From positions 1-5,508 of the forward strand of contig JAENJC010000243.1 of NCBI GenBank assembly GCA_016844545.1: a stretch of 5,508 nucleotides of DNA, written 5' to 3'. How positions within the stretch are numbered: the first letter of the stretch is position 1; each line of letters starts with the position of its first letter. Both the position numbers and the translations under genes were made by a program. Positions 1-4,950 of this stretch are shown here, piece by piece. Source of the DNA: Deltaproteobacteria bacterium. GTDB taxonomy: Bacteria > Desulfobacterota > JAENJC01. The notes beneath the pieces were generated by a model. The model ran no database searches, was not told where the DNA came from, and saw nothing but the letters and a program-made list of their open reading frames with translations.

Positions 1-1385
1 TAATAGCTGAATGCTGCGGAGAGAAATGCCGTTATATTCTGCATCTCTACATTCTGGATTGAAGTGTCACCGTATATGTGCGATTTACCTGTCCCATAAG
101 AGTAGCTGCCGCCAAAGGTCAGAGACGAAGAACGAGTAAAATGGCTTATGCTTAGGCTTGCTCCATACATATCTATATGTTCCGGCTCGTTTGCATTTCC
201 TGTAGTCAGATTCGGAGTGTTCGCCATGTTTGTAAACAATCCACTCCTTAGCGCTATCGTTGCGCTGGGATAATACTCTGCGCCCACAGCCGCATTAACG
301 GTCTCCGATTGAGGAGTGTATAATGCGGCGGTCGCGCCTCCATTCTTGAAATTCAGGGTGTAAGATGCTGCGGTGTAATAGCTGACATCGGCAGAGAGAA
401 GGAGGCTCTCCGAAGGGAAGTATGCTGCCCCGAAGGTGCCTGTCAGGGGGAACTCCCTGTTGTCTTTAGATTCCCATACTGCATAGGCCGGGAGGTTGCT
501 ACCGTAGTCCAGGTCCCGCAGAGTGTTCTGTATACGCCTCCTGCTTTCAAACATAAGGCTTTTTGAGCCTGTGAAACCAAGCGATACCTTTTCCGTCGGT
601 GTCCACATCACTCCAATGGTCGGTTTTACTCCCCACTCTGAAGTAGAGTTATAGATGTTTCTCCACTGGTACCTTTCATCGCCTGCTACAGACAGGTCAT
701 TGTCTACAGCGACAAAGTGGTTGCTTATGAGTTGCCTGTCCCTGTATTGCATATAGGCAGTGGCCCCCACCGACAGCTTATCGTTTATTTTAAGGGCATA
801 TGACGGGCCGAAATTGTATGTATAATCGGTATCGTTCATATTTATTACATAGCGTGTAATGGTTATTGCCTGACCTGTGGCCGGGTCTACGCCTGGGAGG
901 TTGTAGAATGTCTGTGCCTGGTTCTCCTGTCTCGTATCCGGTACGGCATAGGAGAAGCCTATCTTCCCCGCACCAAGAGGTTGGATAACGCCAAAGTAAT
1001 TGGGGAGGAGGTTTGAAGATACCCGGTCCCAGCCATTGCCGCTCAGTACGTCCTTATAGGTCTTCTTTGAATATTGATAGGCGTTGACACTGGCTGAGAA
1101 GCTCCTGCCGGGGGCGAATACGATGCCGGCAGGGTTGTAATAGAGGCCGGAAGGGTCGTCCGAAATGGCCGTGTATGCCCCAGCCATGCCGGCGGCCCTG
1201 TCGCCGATAAGGATGTTGTTGTAGTGGTACTCGTCAGCAAAAGCAGTAATTGCAGTGAACAGTAAACAGTTAAGAGTTAACAGTATAAGCATCTTGAAAG
1301 ACGCAATGAAGGGTTTGAGGGGTTTCTGCCGACCCCCGACCCCTGACCGCTGACCACTGAATTTACTTAATCCTGACATTCTCAT
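1..1385 (-). CDS. FadL/OmpP1/TodX-type outer-membrane beta-barrel protein, 3' end at or just beyond the window edge
   Basis: A continuous minus-strand frame of 461 full codons reads to the window edge; the last codon in view is TA plus one unseen base. The mature N-terminus carries the hallmark of the FadL/OmpP1 long-chain hydrocarbon channel family: IGDRAAGMAGAYTAISDDP followed by GLYYNPAGI at about residues 58-85. Many alternating-polarity, aromatic-rich strands follow, as expected of a barrel of about 430 residues. These proteins move hydrophobic compounds across the outer membrane; the substrate cannot be told here. The start is ATG at 1385-1383, which has AAGGAG 7 nt upstream inside the M48 gene; a second in-frame ATG at 1379 is possible. 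The signal peptide is unusually long (about 50 residues, predicted cut after AFA, before DEY) because repeat-derived sequence fills its n-region and core. The alternative ATG at 1292 gives a normal-length leader but has no ribosome binding site. The 23-nt overlap with the M48 gene implies translational coupling. Confidence 0.85.
   Translation of the reverse strand, partial: MRMSGLSKFSGQRSGVGGRQKPLKPFIASFKMLILLTLNCLLFTAITAFADEYHYNNILIGDRAAGMAGAYTAISDDPSGLYYNPAGIVFAPGRSFSASVNAYQYSKKTYKDVLSGNGWDRVSSNLLPNYFGVIQPLGAGKIGFSYAVPDTRQENQAQTFYNLPGVDPATGQAITITRYVINMNDTDYTYNFGPSYALKINDKLSVGATAYMQYRDRQLISNHFVAVDNDLSVAGDERYQWRNIYNSTSEWGVKPTIGVMWTPTEKVSLGFTGSKSLMFESRRRIQNTLRDLDYGSNLPAYAVWESKDNREFPLTGTFGAAYFPSESLLLSADVSYYTAASYTLNFKNGGATAALYTPQSETVNAAVGAEYYPSATIALRSGLFTNMANTPNLTTGNANEPEHIDMYGASLSISHFTRSSSLTFGGSYSYGTGKSHIYGDTSIQNVEMQNITAFLSAAFSY
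1252..1286 (-). repeat. Heptamer array (TNACTGT-type, 5 units) in the FadL-like signal peptide core
   Basis: Five consecutive 7-bp units; plus-strand consensus ACAGTNA (for example ACAGTAA, ACAGTTA), with 1-3 mismatches each. On the coding strand they encode residues 34-45 of the FadL-like protein, the hydrophobic core LLTLNCLLF and flanking residues. Same family as the array at 2135-2169. Confidence 0.8.
1331..1358 (-). repeat. Heptamer array (GTCAGGG-type, 4 units) in the n-region of the FadL-like leader
   Basis: Four adjacent units on the plus strand: GACCCCC, GACCCCT, GACCGCT, GACCACT. They encode residues 10-19 (SGQRSGVGGR), polar and basic, between the start codon and the hydrophobic core. 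The first unit in transcription order (AGTGGTC) is identical to that of the array at 2203-2230. Confidence 0.85.
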
Positions 1386-2241
1386 TAAACCTCTCCTTAA
1401 CGATCGGTTGTTTCTTGTCTGTCAAAAGGTTTTCAGCAAGGACCATCTCAAGGCCTTTTATCCGCTCCTCAAATGTGGGATGGGTCCCGGTCAGAAGTTT
1501 TGTCTCTTTTTCAACAGACGATATCTTTTTGAGATATCTTGAAAGGGCAGTCGGGTCGTAACCTGCATTTGCCGTAAATATCATCGCTATCCGGTCGGAG
1601 TCCATCTCATCCTGTCTCTTCAACCCTTTTTCAAATAGGAGTTCCACGGCTTTGTCTACCATCTGCGAAAATACCGCTCGCATGGTATCAGTGCCTCCTC
1701 CTAAAACCCTTGCAAGGCCCGAAGTTGCAGAATCCTCAGTTGCCTTGATGCTCAATTCCTTTACTATGTGTTTTTCCGTGACATGGGCAACCTCATGTGC
1801 CAGTACCGCAGCCAGCTCTGCCTCATCATCCATCATCTTCAATGCCCCTTTTGTTATGAAGATATATCCGCCGGGAGCTGCGAAGGCATTAACTATATCG
1901 GTTTCCAGTACCGCAAACCTGAACTCTATCTCAGGCCTGCCGGCATTTTGGGCTATCCCCTTTCCGACCATGTTCAGGTATCTGGTCAGGTTCTTATCTT
2001 CATAAAGCGTATAGCGTCCCAAAATCCTTGCACCAAGTTCCCTCCCAAATACAACCTCAGCCTTTACATCGTCTTCAGTTGAAAATGTCTCTTCTATCTG
2101 AGGCGCTCTCTTTCGAAAGTCATCAGAGGCGAAGGCACTGAAAAGTGAGCAGTGAATAGTAAATAGTGAAATGAAAAACATAGCGTGCAGTTTCTTTTTA
2201 CTGACCCCTGACCCCTGACCCCTGACCACTGCTCTTCTCAT
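1363..2241 (-). CDS. Exported M48-family zinc metalloprotease (BepA/LoiP-like)
   Basis: A protein of 292 residues with a signal peptide (core MFFISLFTIHCSLFSAFA at 21-38, predicted cut near 38). The zinc site is H149-E150-V-A-H153, with the likely third ligand E212 in EMDSD (the E-x-x-x-D motif of M48). Other family marks are NAFAAPGGYIFITKGAL at about 118-134 and GTHPTFEERI at 252-261, the His-Pro motif typical of BepA-like members. Such enzymes work in the periplasm on misfolded outer-membrane proteins, and a barrel gene overlaps its 3' end, which fits that role by inference. There is no TPR domain after residue 262, so it is shorter than BepA. The start ATG at 2241 shares ATGA with the stop of the SH3 frame and follows AGGAGG at a 10-nt spacing. 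The internal ATG at residue 21 would give a minimal leader but lacks a ribosome binding site. Residues 4-14 and 25-36 are encoded by 7-bp repeat arrays. Confidence 0.9.
   Translation of the reverse strand: MRRAVVRGQGSGVSKKKLHAMFFISLFTIHCSLFSAFASDDFRKRAPQIEETFSTEDDVKAEVVFGRELGARILGRYTLYEDKNLTRYLNMVGKGIAQNAGRPEIEFRFAVLETDIVNAFAAPGGYIFITKGALKMMDDEAELAAVLAHEVAHVTEKHIVKELSIKATEDSATSGLARVLGGGTDTMRAVFSQMVDKAVELLFEKGLKRQDEMDSDRIAMIFTANAGYDPTALSRYLKKISSVEKETKLLTGTHPTFEERIKGLEMVLAENLLTDKKQPIVKERFNENVRIK
1393..1398 (-). promoter_or_regulatory. Ribosome binding site for the FadL-like gene, inside the M48 coding region
   Basis: AAGGAG on the transcript, 7 nt before the ATG at 1385. It decides the upstream start over ATG 1292 and shows that the barrel is translated from within the end of the M48 gene. 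Confidence 0.75.
2135..2169 (-). repeat. Heptamer array (TCACTRT-type, 5 units) in the M48 signal peptide core
   Basis: Five units on the plus strand (consensus RYAGTRA, for example GCAGTGA, ATAGTAA, ATAGTGA). On the coding strand they give residues 25-36, SLFTIHCSLFSA. A perfect TCACTGT array would encode SLFTVHC repeating, so the observed peptide is that product with one substitution in the first seven residues. Confidence 0.82.
2203..2230 (-). repeat. Heptamer array (GTCAGGG-type, 4 units) in the n-region of the M48 leader
   Basis: Three perfect GACCCCT units and one GACCACT on the plus strand. They encode residues 4-14 of the M48 protein (AVVRGQGSGVS), immediately after the start codon. 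A GTCAGGG array reads as VRGQGSG in every frame, which matches residues 6-12 exactly. Confidence 0.9.
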
Positions 2242-2251
2242 TTCCCCACCC

Positions 2252-2257
2252 CCTCCT
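2252..2257 (-). promoter_or_regulatory. Ribosome binding site for the M48 protease gene
   Basis: AGGAGG on the transcript, 10 nt before the ATG at 2241, within the last codons of the SH3 tail frame. Spacing is slightly long; a run of G residues between could also pair. It supports the start at 2241 over the internal ATG at residue 21. Confidence 0.6.
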
Positions 2258-2593
2258 GGATAAACCTTGAGGCCTCTTCATCGGTAATCCTTATGGCCTC
2301 CATCATTTCCACACCGTTGTAATCCACCTTAAACTTGTCGCTGAGCCTTGCCCGCTCTTCCGCCAGTCCCCTTGCTGCCGCAGCGGTAGTAAACGCCGAT
2401 GCCCTTTTTCTTATACCCAGCCTGTCTTGTCTTTATACGAAACCTTATACCAATTATCCTTCTTTTCCGTCTCTTTCAGGGCTTCCCCTTTCACAGCTTC
2501 AGCAACCTTAGGGGAGCCTAATGCCGGATTAGCCAGTATAGGAGCCTTTACGCTCTGGACGAAGAGGTCGGCAGCCTCGCCCGATCTAACGAG

Positions 2594-2628
2594 AAATGCA
2601 AAATTCAAAGTGCAAAGTGCAAAGTACA
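2594..2628 (-). repeat. Heptamer array (TGCACTT-type, 5 units) in the SH3 protein signal peptide core
   Basis: Five units on the plus strand: AAATGCA, AAATTCA, two AAGTGCA and AAGTACA. The coding strand gives residues 8-19 (LYFALCTLNFAF). A perfect TTTGCAC array would encode FALCTLH repeating; residues 10-16 read FALCTLN. The opposite orientation would encode a polar peptide (KVQSAKC). Confidence 0.88.
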
Positions 2629-2656
2629 AAACTAAAGTCTTTTTATTCATGACTAA

Positions 2657-2663
2657 CCTCCTT
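2657..2663 (-). promoter_or_regulatory. Strong ribosome binding site for the SH3 gene
   Basis: AAGGAGG, 6 nt before the ATG at 2650; a near-perfect Shine-Dalgarno sequence, the best in the window. It shows that the N-terminal SH3 fragment is probably still translated despite the broken 3' half. Confidence 0.8.
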
Positions 2664-2673
2664 GTCTCCCTGT

Positions 2674-2706
2674 AAAGTGTAAAGTTGCTTTTGCACGTTT
2701 CACTTT
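2674..2706 (-). other. Imperfect hairpin overlapping the cyclase stop codon, in the cyclase-SH3 gap
   Basis: On the transcript strand AAAGTGAAA pairs with TTT(A)CACTTT (9 bp with one bulged A). After a 2x2 internal loop, TGC AAAA GCA closes the tip. It is built from AAAGTG-like 7-mers facing each other, plus two CTTTACA units. No U-tract follows, so it is not a typical terminator. It could be an RNA processing or stability element, or simply an inverted repeat remnant. Confidence 0.45.
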
Positions 2707-4934
2707 TTCAACATTGTATAGACGCCATCCCAGTCCTTTGACGGCTCGACTGCCATGTAATCTTCGCACCTCATAATAAATATCCCGGCAAGTGCATCGT
2801 CGGGCTTATATAACTGAATCGCTTTATATTTCTCCCTTGCCTTTTCCCATTCTCGATTCAGATAGTAATCAAACCCCTCCTTTGATAGTGATTGCAGCTT
2901 GTAAATAGATTCGTTCAGGCCTTCTTTTTTCCCAAGCGGTTCAAATATCCTGATGCCCTTTTTCTTTCCCTTTACCCTGACTATGTCTACGACGCGGCAC
3001 AGGATTGCATCCCTGACCTCTTCATACGTTGTTTCCGTAATTAAAATAGGGCATCCATATTCCTTTGTGAGCCCTTCCATCCTCGATGCCAGATTAACAT
3101 TATCACCAATAACCGTATAGTCAAGTTTTTTTTCGGAGCCGATATTGCCTAAAATTACATCTCCGGTATTTATGCCGACACCGATGGCAATACGGGGGAA
3201 TCCCTTTGACATATTTACCTCATTGAATGTGTCCAGCCAGCGCATCATCTCGATTGCCGCATCCACCGCCCTTTTGCTGTGATCGCTAACCTTTACCGGA
3301 GCCCCCCAGAAGGCCATTATGGCGTCGCCGATAAACTTATCCAGTGTCCCTTCATGCTTGAATATAACATCTACTATCCCTGAGAGGTAACTGTTAAGTA
3401 TTTCCACGACCTTTTCGGCCTCAAGGCTTTCCGACAACGTGGTGAATCCCCTTATATCCGAAAACAGGATCGTCAGATTTTCCTTGCTCCCTACCCCCGC
3501 CTTCAATGCGCCCTCCGGAGACTTGTCCATCACCGTTGCGAGTCTGAGCATCTTTTTTATCTTCCTCTTGTCTTTTATCTCCGTAAGGCTTAGGTAGGCA
3601 TACGTCCCCATCCATGAGAGGATGATCGCAGTCAGAGGGGCCACAAGGTCGTAAGCAATATTGCTTTTAAACCACCAGGAAGAGGCTGAAATATATGCAA
3701 ATGCCAGGAGTATCGGCAGGCCGATCTGATATCTAATCCGGTTGGTCCATAAGATTGCAATTGCTACTATAAAGGAAAGCAGCACGACGAAAACAGCTGT
3801 TATCAGGGGGCTTGTAAATTTAAGGAAGTCTTTTCTTATCATATTGCTGTAAAGAGACGCATGAAGATAAACGCCTGGAGTGTTGTTCCCGAGAGAAGTC
3901 GGCTTCAGGTCCTCGACGCCTGTAGCGCTGGCGCCAATAAACACGACCTTATCCCTGAACTCTTCAGGGTTTACAGGAAGCCCCTCTATTTCCCCCATCT
4001 TTATCTTTTGTATGGAAGCGAGGATGCCGCTCATGGAATAGGGGTTGAAGCCCCCATACATATTTATAAAATATGAGCCGTCCTTCATGAGTGGTATAGA
4101 GATAGAGGAGGGGACGCGAGGCGCACGGGCGGCGCCCTCCGGTTGCCCTTCAGGGCCGGTGCCCTGCAAATCTTCCAGGATAAGATTATCTCTGTCAACC
4201 CTGATATTGGAGGGTTGCAATACATCCAAAAGCGACACCATTGGGAGGACAGGAAAAAATGAACCCTGATAGTGACGGAAAAGCCTTGTTCTCCTGAATA
4301 TTCCGTCATTATCCGGCGAAAACTCGACTATCCCGACGCCGGCGGACGCCTTGTAAAGCTGGGGAAAAGGAAGATAATATGTGTTGTTCTGGCCGGCCAC
4401 AACACCGGCAAGCCCTTTGATGGAAAAGCGTTCTATAAAATCCGGCGGCAATGGCTTGTTCAGCAGTCCCTTATTGTATTCATCCTCAACGTCAACGAGC
4501 AGCTGGGCGGCATGATATACGTTCCCGGCCGCCCCGGTAGCTTCAACAAGTCTTTTATCATTGGAGCCGACCTTGCCGCGTGGTTCTCCCGGGATCAGCT
4601 CATTTTCCGTGAACAGTATATCAAAGAGTACGGCCCTCGCGCCGCCCATATTGAGGAATTCAATCAGGTCTGCGTGCAGCGACCTTGGCCACGGCCACCT
4701 TCCAACGACGGGATTCATTGACCGAAGAGACGCCTCGTCTATAAGGATTATGGCAATATCTTCGGGGACATGGCGATATTTACTAAAGTTTTTGGCCCGG
4801 ATATCGACCGTCTTCAGCTCCAGCTCTTCAAAAAGACCGTAGAAGAAAACCAGATTGACCGTGAGAGCGGTAGTCAGGGCTATTACAGCGCCATAAACAA
4901 GTTTTATCCTTTTGAAGGAGAGCACGACAGTCAC
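2700..4934 (-). CDS. CHASE2-domain transmembrane class III adenylate cyclase
   Basis: A protein of 744 residues that likely converts ATP to cAMP in response to an extracytoplasmic cue. An N-terminal membrane segment (about 12-34) precedes a CHASE2 sensor domain (about 38-365), with the hallmarks RWPWPRSLHADLIEFL (79-94), VLFDILFTE (102-110), VVFIGASATGVEDLKPTSL (330-348) and PGVYLHA (353-359). Three membrane helices follow at about 374-448. The cytoplasmic cyclase domain (about 485-667) has metal aspartates D493 (FSDIRGFT) and D537 (FIGDAIMAFWG), adenine-specifying K533, T607 at the Asp/Thr position (class IIIb type), and transition-state N614 and R618 in NLASR. It therefore looks active. A TPR-like tail (about 685-744) ends in a WDGV segment common in this family. 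The start is uncertain: GTG at 4934 has no clear binding site, while GTG at 4925 follows AAGGTGA by 5 nt and is as likely. It starts 16 nt after the upstream gene. Residues 257-276 are a GC-rich insertion in CHASE2. Confidence 0.93.
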   Translation of the reverse strand: MTVVLSFKRIKLVYGAVIALTTALTVNLVFFYGLFEELELKTVDIRAKNFSKYRHVPEDIAIILIDEASLRSMNPVVGRWPWPRSLHADLIEFLNMGGARAVLFDILFTENELIPGEPRGKVGSNDKRLVEATGAAGNVYHAAQLLVDVEDEYNKGLLNKPLPPDFIERFSIKGLAGVVAGQNNTYYLPFPQLYKASAGVGIVEFSPDNDGIFRRTRLFRHYQGSFFPVLPMVSLLDVLQPSNIRVDRDNLILEDLQGTGPEGQPEGAARAPRVPSSISIPLMKDGSYFINMYGGFNPYSMSGILASIQKIKMGEIEGLPVNPEEFRDKVVFIGASATGVEDLKPTSLGNNTPGVYLHASLYSNMIRKDFLKFTSPLITAVFVVLLSFIVAIAILWTNRIRYQIGLPILLAFAYISASSWWFKSNIAYDLVAPLTAIILSWMGTYAYLSLTEIKDKRKIKKMLRLATVMDKSPEGALKAGVGSKENLTILFSDIRGFTTLSESLEAEKVVEILNSYLSGIVDVIFKHEGTLDKFIGDAIMAFWGAPVKVSDHSKRAVDAAIEMMRWLDTFNEVNMSKGFPRIAIGVGINTGDVILGNIGSEKKLDYTVIGDNVNLASRMEGLTKEYGCPILITETTYEEVRDAILCRVVDIVRVKGKKKGIRIFEPLGKKEGLNESIYKLQSLSKEGFDYYLNREWEKAREKYKAIQLYKPDDALAGIFIMRCEDYMAVEPSKDWDGVYTMLKK
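4107..4166 (-). other. GC-rich (48 of 60 bases), hairpin-dense insertion within the CHASE2 coding region
   Basis: This segment encodes QGTGPEGQPEGAARAPRVPS (residues 257-276), between the strand ending LILEDL and ISIPLMKDGSYFINMYGG. CHASE2 proteins usually run directly from one to the other. It contains CAGGGC-CGGT-GCCCTG (4151-4166) and GGGC-GGC-GCCC (4127-4137) on the plus strand, with more GCCC/GGGC pairs between them. It is low-complexity Gly/Pro/Ala/Arg and probably a surface loop. Confidence 0.5.
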
Positions 4935-4937
4935 CTT
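4931..4937 (-). promoter_or_regulatory. Possible ribosome binding site favouring the cyclase start at GTG 4925
   Basis: AAGGTGA lies 5 nt before the GTG at 4925-4923, whereas the GTG at 4934 is itself part of this motif and has no clear site upstream. If used, the protein is three residues shorter (starting LSFKRIK after the initiator). Confidence 0.45.
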
Positions 4938-4950
4938 GTCTTCAGACGGC

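Larger units (their letters stand above)
2238..2650 (-). pseudogene. Exported SH3-domain protein, broken by a frameshift/small deletion near 2411
   Basis: The first frame (2650-2411, 79 codons) encodes a signal peptide, MNKKTLVLYFALCTLNFAF onward with a likely cut after GEAA near 27. A bacterial SH3-like fold follows: DLFVQSVKAPI, a KGEALKETEK turn, and NWYKVSYKDKTGWV, where it stops at TAA. The next stretch stays open in the -1 frame from about 2420 to the TGA at 2240-2238 and reads as real protein: RKRASAFTTAAAARGLAEE, then LSDKFKVDYNGVEMMEAIRI and a short acidic tail. I recall SH3 proteins with such a KRAS-AF-TAAARGL tail from related bacteria, normally with a linker between GWV and the tail. 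So a deletion plus frameshift, or an assembly error, is more likely than two genes. The start has a near-perfect AAGGAGG 6 nt upstream. The role is unknown; bacterial SH3 domains commonly bind cell wall or partner proteins. If intact, the tail would be coupled to the M48 gene by ATGA. Confidence 0.75.

Noticed and set aside
1043..1240. A 65-codon minus-strand frame rich in Thr and Ser.
   Set aside because: It is an alternate frame of the FadL-like gene, whose own frame carries the family hallmark across the same bases.
1252..1358. CRISPR-like array.
   Set aside because: Units are only 7 bp, directly adjacent with no spacers, and they lie inside a reading frame.
1520..1538. Hairpin GATATCT / AGATATC (7-bp stem, 5-nt loop), possibly a terminator.
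   Set aside because: It is AT-rich and inside the M48 coding sequence, with no U-tract following it on the transcribed strand; likely chance.
2405..2425. Programmed -1 ribosomal frameshift joining the SH3 domain to its tail (an A-rich run follows GTA TAA).
   Set aside because: The A-run has only five A residues and lies after the TAA, so a slip there would be too late. GTA cannot re-pair well one base back. A mutation or assembly error explains it better.
4272..4721. A 149-codon open frame on the plus strand.
   Set aside because: It lies wholly antisense to the CHASE2 coding region, which has clear family motifs; the plus-strand peptide has no recognisable features.
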